From positions 46,742,186 through 46,806,185 of the forward strand of contig CM063502.1 in the NCBI GenBank assembly GCA_032207245.1: DNA of 64,000 nucleotides, in the 5' to 3' direction. The notes beneath the pieces are model-generated. The model made no database searches and had not been told where the DNA came from. It was given only the letters and a program-made list of their open reading frames with translations. A program made the translations under genes and the position numbers. Positions 48,667 to 60,464 of this stretch are shown one piece after another. This stretch comes from Pardosa pseudoannulata (Eukaryota; Arthropoda; Arachnida; Araneae; Lycosidae). How positions within the stretch are numbered: the first letter of the stretch is position 1; every line of letters begins with the position of its first letter.

Positions 48667-49115
48667 TATTGGATTATAATGAATAATGTTATCATAATCG
48701 ATTTAAATAATGTAATTAATTAAGGTAACTTATTTTATGCTTACATTTCAGAATAGTCGTTTAGTGTTATAGTATAATACTTATGTATCAGTATTTGAAG
48801 TATTGATGTTGTTCATCGTATTTTAACTTCCTGGTTTTAATTTTTCAATCACCTGACACTACTGGCTGTTGGACTGTTTTCTTGTCTACCGCATCTTTAC
48901 TTGCCGTTGTAGAATGAGATCTTGTTATTCTTTGTTCTTGTTTCCATAAGGATTATACAGTACCATGAAGTGTTTAGTGCATAGATTATATCTTTCAGAA
49001 ACAATCCTTCGTTTAATAATTTTTGTGTTCGCTGTTGTTGAGACAACATTTCCCTTTTGTTTTTTGGTTCTATGTTATACTCTGTTTTCACTTCTTATTA
49101 TCAACTTCTTCTACA
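48667..49115. other. AT-rich non-coding DNA
   Basis: Short frames on both strands lie here without recognisable content. Confidence 0.4.
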
Positions 49116-49130
49116 CTTACACACACACAC

Positions 49131-49174
<44 letters not shown>
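49116..49174. repeat. Self-complementary microsatellite (AC)n(AT)n(GT)n
   Basis: About 7 AC units, 7 AT units and 15 GT units in a row. The AC and GT parts are complementary and could fold back on each other. Confidence 0.96.
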
Positions 49175-49178
<4 letters not shown>

Positions 49179-49722
49179 CGAGAATATTAATCCGCCGGCT
49201 ACAATTCGATAATTTTAGACCCTATTATTTTTAACTGCCCGAGCTTACTTGGCAATGAGAAACCTAATTAATAAGCAGTTGTGGCTCCGTTACAAGAAAA
49301 CAGCCTGTCCAACGTGGAACTTCAAGTTTATTTGAGACTGAAAAAAGACATGTTTCTCTGACAAGAACAGAGCATTGAGTGACACATGAAAACAAGTTCC
49401 TATTACAAAGTTGACCCCACAGCGAGAGATGAGACGAGTTCTTTCCCAAGAAACCAGCAGCTTAGTCAGCGTTCTTGTAGCAATTTAGCCATTGTAGGAG
49501 TGAACTGTTTTATTGATACAACTGCAACATGTGTCCAGTGGACAGAAAATTAATAGTTATTTTAGAGTTAGCTGTGGGAGACTGATAAAACGATATTTAA
49601 GTCCTCGAACACTCCTTTAAATAAGATATTTTGTAGCTGGATAAGTAGATATGAAAGAATGAGAATGGGAAGAGGAAGAGGAGAATCTTAAAGAGATATT
49701 TTAAGTGTGATAATTTTGATAT

Positions 49723-49730
<8 letters not shown>
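49175..49730. other. Non-coding DNA of moderate GC content
   Basis: No exon or transposon motif is supported. A 61-codon minus-strand frame at 49264-49449 has no recognisable content. Confidence 0.4.

Positions 49731-49784
<54 letters not shown>
49731..49784. repeat. (AT)n microsatellite
   Basis: About 25 AT units. Confidence 0.96.
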
Positions 49785-50089
49785 CATTCTGGCATAATCA
49801 CTGCTTTTCAGCTACAAATTTTAGTTATAATTTGAACTAATTGAATTACTTTCTGCTCATAAATTCTAAAGTGAGTAAAAGAAGTTATAATAGATAAAAT
49901 CATAGAGTAAATTATAAATAAATTATGAATAAATTCAATGTCGCATTAAAAGTATCATGACTGGCAAACACGTGTCTTTGATAAACTAGTATCGGTAGGC
50001 TTTATATACTGTGAGGATGAGAATTTATTTAAAACGTCAAAGAACACATAATATGAGCCACGAGTTTACCAGATCGTGGCTTGAATCGG

Positions 50090-50365
50090 CCAAAAATCAG
50101 CCTTGTTCATTAATGGCTACTGAGGCACATAAAATGGGTCCCAATGTCCTCCAAGTTCCCAAACAATAAATCTGGAGATGGCAGGCCAAACCTAGGGATC
50201 TTCTAGTCCAGTTTAGTTTAGTCTTCAGCTTTCGTGATTCCTCGCTCTAGTGAAGCTGCATATTGCATTTAGTCAATGATTAGTTGCATATTGCGACGGG
50301 GTCTATTTAGCCTGGTGCAGGCTTTCGAACACCAGAGGAGGAGTAACAACAATATAGAATAGAAT
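50090..50365 (+). repeat. SINE-like dispersed repeat (family 2), copy 2
   Basis: It matches 24895-25285 and the complement of 53630-53980: GTTCATTAATGGCT, GGCACATAAAATGGG, AATGTCCTCCAAGTTCCCAA, CTGGAGATGGCAGGCCAA and the 3' GAGGAGTAACAACAATA. The head seen in the 53.9-kb copy is missing or decayed. Confidence 0.6.
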
Positions 50366-50653
50366 TTTCAGAAGGAGAAAAATTCTCCACGTGGATAGTA
50401 CCAGATTGCTGTTTAGTTTAATATACATATTACCCCCTATTAAAGTCGTTTTGGTAAAACAAAACCATACTAATATAATTTATTATACTTATACATTAAA
50501 TCTACCTTGAGAGTAGGAAAATTGGCAACCATTTTAATTAATCTTCGTGTAGTAAAAAAAATCGATGTTAGTGTTCTAAAGGAAACTAATGACAATATCT
50601 GATTTATAGAGGAAACTAAGATATATATCATGTCGTAGAGAATATATGTAAAC

Positions 50654-50655
<2 letters not shown>

Positions 50656-50687
<32 letters not shown>
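50656..50687. repeat. (AT)n tract in duplication copy 1
   Basis: About 16 AT units. Confidence 0.93.
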
Positions 50688-50690
<3 letters not shown>

Positions 50691-50975
50691 AATCTATATA
50701 TATGTACATACACACAAATGCATTTTCTCACACATTTTTATAAATAATGAGTCTATACTAATATAAAACCATACTAATACTAAATAATAAAACCATACTA
50801 ATATAATTTATCATACTTATTCAACATATCTACCTTGAGAGTACGAAAATTGGCAATAATTTCAATTAATCTTCGTGTAGAAAAAAATCGATGTCAGTGT
50901 TCTAAAGGAAACTAACGACAATATCTGATTTATAGAGGAAACTAAGATATATATCATGTCGTAGAGAATATATGT

Positions 50976-50978
<3 letters not shown>

Positions 50979-51049
<71 letters not shown>
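50979..51049. repeat. (AT)n tract in duplication copy 2
   Basis: About 34 AT units, twice the length of the tract in copy 1. Confidence 0.95.
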
Positions 51050-51054
<5 letters not shown>

Positions 51055-51649
51055 TGAATCTATATATATACACACACAAATGCATTTTCTTACACATTTT
51101 TATAAATAATGAGTCACTAATACATTTAGAGGACTATAAAAATTATAGAAAAAAAAGGGAAATAGGTTTATTCTGTACCAAATAACTTGGAACTATCTGT
51201 ACATTTTTCCAATTATAAACATTTAGCATACGCAATTGTTGTGCACAGTTCTGTGAGAAAAGGAAAAATTAGTCATGTTAAAATAGACGTCAGTTTTAAA
51301 AATGTTCTTTTTTCATGACTTTTCCTCAATACATGTACCTCCCCCCCATCAGTTAGATCCGGCAAAATAAATTGATTTCCATCTTACATACTGAAGAAAT
51401 TAATTAAATAACAAGGAAGATCAAACAATTGCTCCCTGACCTACTACGGCCTAGCAGTTAAATTTTGCATCCTGTGGCAAAATTAACAAAATTTATAACT
51501 GAAATAGTATTTATTATAGTAAAATTTGATATTATTCAATTTTTTATATATACATATTTATAAATTTTTAACCATTCTATTGTTAAATTATTATTAATAA
51601 TAATAATAACGCAAACAATAATGTATTGTTTTATTTCCCCCGTCATTAT

Positions 51650-51650
<1 letters not shown>

Positions 51651-51709
<59 letters not shown>
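51651..51709. repeat. Compound microsatellite (AC)n(AT)n
   Basis: About 8 AC units followed by about 20 AT units. Confidence 0.95.
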
Positions 51710-51711
<2 letters not shown>

Positions 51712-52330
51712 AAATTATTTAACTTTAATATTTCCTTAAAAACCTTCTCTCTCCCATTCTAATTCCTTAAAATCTTTTTCCCAGCCTCTAAATGTCTTAA
51801 TCAAAGGAGCGTTCTCGACTTAAAATTCTTTCGATACATTTTCCAAATTTTTCTATCCTATAGATGCAAATTTTCTGTCTATTCAACAAGTTTCCCAGCT
51901 GTCACTGGCAAATAGCTCCGCGTTTTTCCTGATCTTACACTTAAACTCACTGAGTAACCCGGACCAAAAGTGCAAGAATACAAGAAGCTGCCGAGGCTTT
52001 TAGCAATAGTCACCTGCAGTTATAACTCTTTGTTGGGAAAACAGGCACACCATGATTTAAACTACCTCCTCTACCGAATTGTTTTTACCGCTCGAAGATA
52101 ACCCAAAACTACATTCAGAAATTAATATAAAAATGCAATATCACAAGGAAAGATTTTTAATTGGACTAGTACCATGCTTAATGATTCAATGACAGAATGA
52201 TTTTGTTTTCTTCAAGAATTGACATTAACAAACCAAAGTTACATGTCTGAAAATTTATACAGACATTTTATAAAGAGTTCTTTCAATTATCAAGTGATTT
52301 TTAATTAAGACTAAAATTTCAAAATGATTC
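51710..52330. other. Non-coding DNA
   Basis: Nothing supported on either strand. Confidence 0.4.
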
Positions 52331-52332
52331 AC

Positions 52333-52334
<2 letters not shown>

Positions 52335-52389
<55 letters not shown>
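52335..52389. repeat. (AT)n microsatellite
   Basis: About 26 AT units. Confidence 0.95.
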
Positions 52390-52391
<2 letters not shown>

Positions 52392-52687
52392 ATGCCATGA
52401 TCCAGTGTTAAGGCTAACGGAAAACAGTCTTGCTTGGTAATAATAAGTTTATTAACTCATAGTTGAAAGCAACTTGCTCCATTTTCATTAATTGTGGCGG
52501 AGCTAAGCGTGGAATAGGTGTTGACATCTCCATGTCCATGCGCTGACTGAAACTTATCTGTTTGCAAGCTCATCAAATAGCTCAAAAATGCTTCCGCCTG
52601 GCCGGATTATCCTAAAAGCTTACGCAAGCGTGGGTCTTTTTCATTTATTTTATTATTATAAAAGAGTTCTACCCCATTTTTAGACCT

Positions 52688-52815
<128 letters not shown>

Positions 52816-53600
52816 TAAACTAGCTATTAACTCTAGAGTTAGATTAAATTTAAATATACTAAAATTTTTAAATTTAATTTTAAAAAATTGTTTTAAAAAT
52901 TTAAAACTTATCTTTTTTTTTTAAATATATAAAGTTTATATAAAGATGTATATGATAAGATGAATTCACAATCGAAAGTACATAAATAAAAATTATTTAG
53001 AATTTTGTACCACATAACCAGCTTCTTAATTATTTTAACTTAGTTTTACTCTAGCTGTATTCCAATAATTAAGGTTAAATTATAACTAGTAAGGAGCTCT
53101 CTGGTCAGTGGTTTTTTATTTTTTATTTATTTATTTTTTTTTTTTTCGTAATCGAAGTAGTCCATGATTGAATTCTTAAAGGACATTTCGAACCCGGGAA
53201 AGATAACAAAGGTAATACGCCAACAGTAAAAATTAAACTCTCAATTTCTTAGTCCAGAGCTATTTCGTTATCATTATCTCATTAGGATGTAAGTTAATAA
53301 AATATTTATAAATATTTGAAATAATAAATAAATAATTTTATCTTAATTAAGAAAATAAGCTGGTTGCTTATTATTTTTTTTTTTTTTTTATTTTGTTCGA
53401 TCACAAATTCTTTGCCGGGAAAATATTCAGACTGTGGTATAATCTATCAGACATATTCCAAGTGTGTACTAAATCATTTATTTTTAAAATTTGATTTTTT
53501 AATATCCTTTGTATGAGCAAGTGTTATTTTTTTAAATAGTGCAGTTTTACAAGTATCCAAATTTTTTTCGCATAGGCACTTGCCTGTTAAGTATTAGCCC
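52816..53600. other. AT-rich non-coding DNA with T runs
   Basis: T-rich tracts lie near 53125-53145 and 53370-53390. No gene. Confidence 0.45.
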
Positions 53601-53629
53601 AATATCTGCAGAGCTGTTACTCATCTAAC

Positions 53630-53985
53630 ACCACCCGAGAAATGCGTGTAGCTTGTGGTACACTATGAACGCGAGTAACATTACCCGCCGCTGGGTCCTC
53701 GTAATTTAGATGCGAATGCGTGTAGCTTAAGTTATACTATGAATGCGAGTAACATAACCCGCTGCTGGGTCAGCAGATAACCCCCAGTCTTGGCCTACCA
53801 TCTCCAGAGGTATTGTTTGAGAACTTGAAAGACATTGCGACCAGGAACATATTTTATGTGCGGAATTCGCCATTAATGAACACAGTGGATCTTAGGCCGG
53901 CACTTGCCTCGATCTCTTTATTTACCCTTTACGAGATATCTGCCTTTACCTTTTGAGCTACCGCGGCTCATCAAGAAAAGATGAT
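53630..53985 (-). repeat. tRNA-headed SINE-like repeat (family 2), copy 3
   Basis: Minus strand. The head reads GCCGCGGTAGCTCAAAAGG, an A-box-like TAGCTCA-x3-GG; the B box is weak. The body contains GTTCATTAATGGCG, GCGCAATGTCTTTCAAGTTC-like sequence and CTGGAGATGGTAGGCCAA, matching the copies at 24.9 and 50.1 kb. The 3' part is duplicated: AATGCGTGTAGCTT starts at 53641 and 53715 on the plus strand, a 74-bp period. Confidence 0.55.
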
Positions 53986-54900
53986 AACTTCTAAACTCTC
54001 ACTGGATTACTAAGCGGGTTTAGGATGTAGTTTTCAACATTTTATTGTGTCTATTTTGTACGAAAGGAGCTTTCCTTTTGTAATAAATTTATGTGCAGAA
54101 AGAAGTATTGAAATTTCAGTTTAAAATTTTTAAGAATATTTTTTAAACAGAAATTTTTACTAGGTGGGGAGCTTTAAATTCCCCTTACGAATAAAGAAAA
54201 GAATTAATCGTTACAAAACGTAACACAATATTATAATGACTAGAAAAGATTGGGTAACTTACCCATCTCCCAGGGCTGGACACAAGTTGAGAATTATTTG
54301 GACACATGGACACCAAGGTTTTCAAAAACTTTAACTTTAATGCGACTCAGATTAAAAGAATAAGCGAATTAGACTACCGACCTTCTCGTCGGGCAATTTT
54401 CACCGAAGTGAATAAATACATAGGTTTTCGTGCTAGAAATAAAAAAAAAACCGCAAGTCTTACTGGCGCCTCACACCTCGGAATTAGAGTTCCGTTTTCG
54501 CCCACTAGGGAATTTTTTTAAATGAAAATTTCCCAAAAGTTATGATAAAAACTAAGAATCTATATTTGACTGTTAAAAGTGTTATGATATTACAAATTAA
54601 AGCTATGGGAACTAGAAACGTTTAATGTAAAATAATAAAATATTGTATTGTCGAAAGAGTTAAATATTTAAGACTTACATAAAATGGCATAAAAGATAAC
54701 AAGAATGGGTATGACACTTTTAACAAATTGGTGGAACTTAAGAAGGACGTAACAGTAAAAATAAATACAAATTTTCTCCATCATGAAGATCTCATCCATC
54801 CATCATGATCTCCATCTGAAGATCCATCATGATGATATCTGGAAAAGGACTGAAAGGGTTAGATGCCGCATTACGAATCTGTGTCAGAATGTGAGCGTTC
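53986..54900. other. Non-coding DNA
   Basis: A 71-codon plus-strand frame at 54306-54521 has no recognisable domain and no splice context. A short GATCTCCATC/GATCCATC tandem occurs near 54780-54835. Confidence 0.4.
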
Positions 54901-54904
54901 AAAT

Positions 54905-56030
54905 CCCTCTACTGCAGTAGTTTCTAGACTATTTGTGCTTACAGACCCCTTTTCATGACAAACACCTTACCATGAACTCCCAAGAGAAATAACTGTTTAG
55001 AACTACATACTCGCAAAGTTAAAATTATAATTTGAATGTATTTAATAGTAAAGTAAAAATAAGATATAAATAAAGCATTTTTATGTTTAAAGTAATATCT
55101 ATCGAAATAATACACTGTATTTTAAATTATAGAAATATTATTTCTCAATGCTACTATTTAGATTGTGGTGAATATGTGTTTTTTATTCTCTAGATTAACT
55201 ACTTTTTTTTTTAAAAAAAAAGAGGTCCAATATTTTTTTTCTGCGCCTGGGGCCTCAACCGTTTATAATACGTCTCTAGTTTTAAATCAAGTTATCAGTT
55301 GTAATATTGACCTTCAATGGAAAAGGGGTTGCATTCGTTTTTTGGTTCATCAGGGACGAATATAGTGAACTTTTTAAAAGCCGTACTGTCTTTGTTAACA
55401 TTTACTGTCTCAGAGCTTATAAGACAGATATTTTCTTAGTATGCTTTGTAACATCCACTTTTCCTTTTCTGCCTGAATTACTACTAAAAAGAAAACGAAG
55501 TGAAGTGAGTTTATTGATAGTGGAAAAAAGAGAATGAAGAGTTTTTTTAAGCAAGAGTGATGAGACAATTCGTATTATTTTGTAGATTTAAATGTTTTTT
55601 CGTGTGTTTATTATGTGTAGTGATGTAAATAAAAATGTGGATGTCCCGACGTTCAGCGTCTGACAAGTGCTTTCTACACATGGACACCTCAACGACGTTA
55701 CAGCTTACATAAATATAGAAGCAAATTATAATGCTCTGTATTTAATGTTGCAATAATCCTTTTTTGAAACTAATTTTACAAAATTTTGCTATTCGGTAGA
55801 GTCCTATATTTTTCTTTGACTTTCTTTTTTCCGGTCTTTAATTAAAAAAAAAAAATGTAACAAAAATATATAATTTTATTTAATTCAAAATACAGATTTT
55901 TGAGAGACGATTTTGGGATTTGAAACGGTTGAAAAAGGGGGAGGAGGGCTGTAGGATTCGGGGTTCAGGAGTAGGCGAATAGAAACTGATTCAGCTGGTG
56001 GCATGCATATTGAAAAAGGTTGAGAACCTT
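54905..56030. mobile_element. hAT-like non-autonomous element or nested fragments
   Basis: The left edge has GTAGTTTCTAGACTATTTGT then ACAGACCCCTTTTCA. The right edge has AAAAAGGTTGAGAACC. Sequences beginning CAGxGGTTCTCAAxCTTTTT and ending with the complement are common hAT termini as I know them. Here both ends are degenerate, so they may belong to different copies. A block at 55220-55290 with GCGCCTGGGGCCTCAA looks like another transposon scrap inside. No transposase frame survives. Confidence 0.4.
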
Positions 56031-56099
56031 CTCTCTACAAGCATAGATGCTTCTAACTCCTCAAAAATCCCTTTAAGTAGTAGATCCAGGTGTAAACAG

Positions 56100-56185
56100 C
56101 TACCATGTTGACGAAAATAAATAAATAAATAAATAATAAAATTAAAGTAATAATAATAATAATAAATATATAAATAAATAAATGG
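56100..56185. repeat. (AAAT)n / (AAT)n simple repeat
   Basis: Mixed AAAT and AAT units, which yield a minus-strand Ile/Leu/Tyr-rich frame that is not a gene. Confidence 0.9.
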
Positions 56186-56760
56186 TAGTGGATAACAGCA
56201 ACCAGCCTAACCAACCAGCCCAGGGTGTAAACCATGCAGAACTAATGAAATAACTATTTTTCCGTAATTTTTACTCGCTGTTTTTCCTTTATATCCATTG
56301 ACACTACAGTTCAACGGTGCACTACGCCTACCATTTATGCTTGCAAGGAATTCTGTAAGTCTAAGATGAATATTTTCCACAATGCAAAACACATTTAAAG
56401 CTAAAGCCACAATCATTGATTTTCGTGTACGGTTGGTCTTATTAGGAAGATATTCATTACTTGTAAGCTGTATGTAAGTATTTACTCATGCATAACGGGT
56501 ACACTGTTTTTACAAGAAGAAAGGGCAAAAATTGTACTTCTTCTATTTGGTTTAGTTTGGAATGCTACGTCTTACTGTTTTGCTACACGACTGTTAACAC
56601 CTTAATATCATCTATAACGTACACCTACAATTTGACACACTACTTTACAAACTGAAAAATCAGTTACTACGCGGACTGATAAATCAAGCTCATATGCTTT
56701 TTAATGTCATTGTAAAGATGACTCCATTTTTATCGGTATCCTTCAAATTTGTTATCAAAT
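56186..56760. other. Non-coding DNA
   Basis: A 69-codon minus-strand frame at 56207-56416 has no recognisable domain and no splice context. Confidence 0.35.
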
Positions 56761-56769
56761 GTCTTAGGT

Positions 56770-56900
56770 CGTTCGGGGGGGGGGGTGCTATTATGAGATG
56801 ACAGGGGGACTGAAATTTAAAATTCCATGCATCATCCACCCCCTTTTTTGGGGGGTATCATTCAAGGGATTGTATTGTCAACCTTCTTCCCTCTGTAAGA
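56770..56900. mobile_element. Short repeat fragment with G and C runs
   Basis: A G run followed by TGCTATTATGAGATGACAG, then CACCCCCTTTTTTGGGGGG. The pattern is typical of transposon scraps; the family is not recognised. Confidence 0.3.
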
Positions 56901-58440
56901 GTGTCTTGTGACAATGAGTGAGTTAGATGAGGAACAGAACTAGCTATATTGCAGCGTTTAAGATGCAAGTAGTGTTTTATGCAACAGAAAATGGAAACTG
57001 TGCTCCAAATAGAAAACTCGACGCTCCGTGTTAATAACTAGTGTTTCTATTAGAGTTTTAAAAAAGAAGTGGAATACAAATGAAACATAAACTCAGCAAT
57101 ACTTCTGTTAATATTTTTTAATCTCCTATTAATTTTTTATACATACCTATCTTTATCATATGTATATCATGAGATTACAGAAAGCAGTAAAATTTATTAC
57201 TGGCATACCTTTCATCTTGAGTTTTTGCCCTAAGTTTTAAAAAGAAGAGTACTCGTTAAACACGAATGAATACGGTACTTTTCCTATATGCATCTCAGTC
57301 ACTGGTATCCCATGTGTGAAAATACAGCTATATGGTATTTACCGACTACACAGTGTGGATTACTTAAAAAGTCTCAGAACTAGTAGGCCTTCTACGCTTT
57401 CATTTTCTTACTTTTTTTAATATGTATTAAACTGCAAACATTTCTGTACATTTTGATACCTCTACTTTTGCGATATTTAAAATGGAATGTAAGTTATAGT
57501 GCATCAAACTATTTACTTCATGTGTCCCATTTCAAATATAATATTTTAAATGTTTTGCCTCGGTATTCTTATTATTTAGTTTGTGCAAGTAATATGTGAA
57601 AAACTTTTTTCTAAAATTTCGTGTACTGATCTCCATAAAATCTCGTGTACTGATATAAGTACATATATATTAAGCTTTATTCATTGGATAACTTAATTAT
57701 TGTCATATTTTTAAAAAGTGAATTTTTAATATTGAAAATTAAGGCTATTTTCCTATTTTCTAAAGTTTCCAATACAGTTTTACACATGATAATTTTTGTA
57801 TATGTTTTTAATGATAAATACTATAAAAGTATAATATTATAAATTATATTTGTGCAATAATTTGTATCGTAAATGTAAAATATTTTTTTATACCTAGCGC
57901 TTAAGACTTTGTGTAACTTTTACAGTCTAGTACAAACGATAAAAAAATATTATATAATTATTTTTCTAAAAAATGATCCTTATATACATTTTTAATAAAA
58001 ACTAGATATATTAATATGATCCAGCAGTTTAAAAATTTGATTATTAGATAACGAATAAATATAAAAATATGCGGTTGTATTAAATGAATGAAAATGAATC
58101 CAGGTTTTTTTTTATTTAAATAAAAGAAGTGTCGAATACATTTTAAGAGTTTCTATTACTAGATGGTGTTGCTGGATTCTTACCATTGGATCATGCAAAC
58201 CTGTAGACTGTTTAAAAAGGCATCTGTATAAGATAATGGTGAATGAAAGCTGTAACTGACTTCTAGAAATGCCATCCTTAGTGAAGTAAGCCACCTTAGT
58301 TTAACAGTGCTTCACGAGTGAACAAAGTGAGAGTGTAGCATTGTTGGCATATATCACTTTAAGTTCTATATGCGAGATGGTAAGAAACCGTTAACATAAT
58401 CTACATTAAGCGGATTAAGAACATTCAAGATATAGATTTA
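56901..58440. other. AT-rich non-coding DNA
   Basis: No exon or element supported. Confidence 0.45.
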
Positions 58441-58452
58441 TTTTATGTAAAG

Positions 58453-58587
58453 CGGACGCCCCTCAGCAACATGCATCTGCTACAGAGAGAAATGTTGCTA
58501 AATGTCATAAATGGTGTGATGCCTCGTCTCGCAGTTGTACTGCTGAATGACGGAAGGGATATTGAACACTTTCGAAGTAACTGTTAA
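58453..58587 (+). pseudogene. Transposase C-terminal fragment (Tc1/mariner superfamily-like)
   Basis: The 44-codon frame reads RTPLSNMHLLQREMLLNVIN, then GVMPRLAVVLLNDGRDIEHF, and a stop. A helix followed by R/L-x(2)-V-x(3)-G-G/R-x-IEH is how many Tc1/mariner-type transposases end (G-G-H-x-E-H). Only the tail is preserved, so the family is uncertain. Confidence 0.45.
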
Positions 58588-59239
58588 GCAATTTTCGACT
58601 TGTAAGTCTTTTATTAGTCAGAAAGTGTTGAGACCTATAACGCCACCTTACCATCACCAAAAGAACTAAACCCTGGATTCATGTCAAACCAATTGGTGTA
58701 AACCGCATCTTTGCTTTTTTGCTCTATGTTGAGATATTAATTTTTAAATTGTTTTCCTGACTTCTGAATCACTGGGTATATAAATGATAAAAATGTCACT
58801 TGAAAAGACGTCTTAATTATTTTTAATGCTGAAAAATGCTAACTTCTTTTCATTTTTCGGCTCAGGAATAGTCCTGAGATACCTTAAGTAGCACTGAAAC
58901 CAGTAATAATAATAAGTACCAGGCATAATTTATTAGAATTCCTGTAGATTATTGAAAATAAATTGTTCGTAACGATATAAAAGATAGTTTGAAAGACTAT
59001 AAATTAAAGTGATTTTGAGGTACAAGTAACTGGAAAAATCTGTATATATAAAATTTTCAAAAGCAGTTTTTATTAACTAGTTTAGATACTGAACTATCGA
59101 CCGAAAACAACAAACAAGTTTCAACTTATAACCTTTGGTCATCATTATGCTGCTAACGGTAAGAGCTTTCCCAGAATTGTCCTATCCTGTACAAGGGCAG
59201 TGCGTCAAATTACAAAACATTTTAATCAAGGACTCCCTA

Positions 59240-59830
59240 ATGACCTTTGAAGGTACTGTTCGCCATACACTGCATCGTGTGGGGTGTGTAAGCTGAAGGT
59301 CTGTTCGAATGCATTTGTTACCGGCAGCTGACAAGAGAACATCCCCTCTTCTCTCAAGGACACAAGGACTGGATAGTTAATGATTGGGGAAAAATCATGT
59401 GGTCCGATAAATCACGTTTTTAGTTGCACCATGTCTATGACAGCATGAGAATTTGGTGGCAATAGCAGAAAGCACATATTTACGGTGTAGATGGGCTTTG
59501 TGTGCTTAATTCGTATAGATCAAATTTTGACTTTCTGAATATACCTAAACATCTTTTCTGACGAATTCCATCCACCAGATGCGTTGATACGTTAACTTTC
59601 AGGAATCTTTGATTTTTAATAAGGATACGCGTCATATTATAATGCTACTAATGTCCAAATTTTTCCAAGTTGTCCAAAAAGAATGAAATGTACTTTATTA
59701 TATTTGTGGACTCCCATTATCTGAGCCTTGAAAGATATGGGTCGAAAATTCCACCACACAGCTGGATCGACAACTATGTAATCTCCACCACTTAGAAAAT
59801 GCTTTCGTGACAGGATAATTCGATCCAGTG
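59240..59830 (+). pseudogene. Dead Tc1-like transposase
   Basis: One plus-strand frame gives GTVRHTLHRVGCVS, a stop, then RSVRMHLLPAADKR, which resembles the second DNA-binding helix-turn-helix of Tc1 (TVRRxLHxxGL). After a frameshift the strand reads GHKDWIVNDWGKIMWSDKSR, then F, a stop, LHH and SMRIWW. This is the W-S-D-E-S-R-F block with the first catalytic Asp. The downstream sequence (about 59560-59830) is too decayed for a firm reading but keeps pieces like KDMGRKFHHTA. Multiple stops and shifts make it inactive. No terminal inverted repeats were identified. Confidence 0.75.
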
Positions 59831-60300
59831 AGTCATAAGTCCCCTGTGTATCTTGTAATTGTTTTTTAATTAATTTTTAAGTTAGTATTGTAGTGAAAAG
59901 AATTCATTGAAATACTGAGTAGATGAGCATAATAAACTAGATATTGTGCTTGCGTATGTATATTTAGTATGCGTGTACTTACATAATTGATTACGTATGT
60001 ACATAGAGAGAAAGTATACATGTATATCCTAAGGGGCAAATTAGTCTCAAATAAGTCTGAGCAAGAATACCAAAAATCAAACTATGAAACATAACTTTAA
60101 TACACTCTTTCAAAAGTTGTTAAATTTTTTCATTGGCTTTTATTTTTCTGAACTCTGCACTGCACTTTTTATGAACAGTTTTCTCTCTTCATTAGAATAG
60201 AAAAGCATTTTAACATTTTTTAATTTGACTTTTAAACATAGTTACAAAATGAAATGAAAATTTAGTTTATTTATTAACTGCATATCTTCGTTTTTTCTAG
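59831..60300. other. AT-rich DNA upstream of the glutamate transporter start exon
   Basis: No promoter element could be assigned. The transporter exon appears to begin at a splice acceptor (TTTTTTCTAG), so the transcription start probably lies further upstream. Confidence 0.4.
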
Positions 60301-60464
60301 GCTTTATTTATTTTTTTTTATTAACCGAGAATGTAGAAGGAATTGAAGATAACTGACATTCGTCTGAAATGGAGACACTTTCGGCTTACAGCACAGCTGA
60401 GATGCCAATGATTCCTTGTTCTAATCATGCAAGGATAGCTTCAAATAATACATGCAAAAATGCG
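60301..60464 (+). CDS. SLC1-family glutamate transporter, first coding exon
   Basis: A TTTTTTCTAG acceptor opens the exon and GTATGC closes it. The start ATG is at 60369 (AAATGG context), with an in-frame TGA at 60354-60356 upstream. It encodes 32 residues, beginning METLSAYSTAEMPMIPC and ending NNTCKNA. This is the short cytoplasmic N-terminal tail that precedes the first membrane helix in the family. It joins in phase 0 to the exon at 62469. The tail itself is not conserved, so the assignment rests on the joined second exon. The leader also carries a minimal ATG-TAG open frame. Confidence 0.7.
60331..60336 (+). promoter_or_regulatory. Start-stop upstream open frame (ATG TAG)
   Basis: ATG is followed directly by TAG in the inferred 5' leader of the glutamate transporter, 32 nt before the main start. 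Minimal start-stop uORFs are known to stall ribosomes and lower translation of the main frame in animal mRNAs. Its use here is inference. Confidence 0.4.

Larger units (their letters stand above)
50459..51118 (+). repeat. Tandem duplication of a 328-bp unit ending in (AT)n
   Basis: The landmark CTACCTTGAGAGTA occurs at 50502 and 50830. Both copies continue with AATTAATCTTCGTGTAG, TCTAAAGGAAACTAA, ATATCATGTCGTAGAGAATA, an AT tract, and CACACATTTTTATAAATAAT. The AT tract is about 32 bp in copy 1 and about 68 bp in copy 2. Confidence 0.9.
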
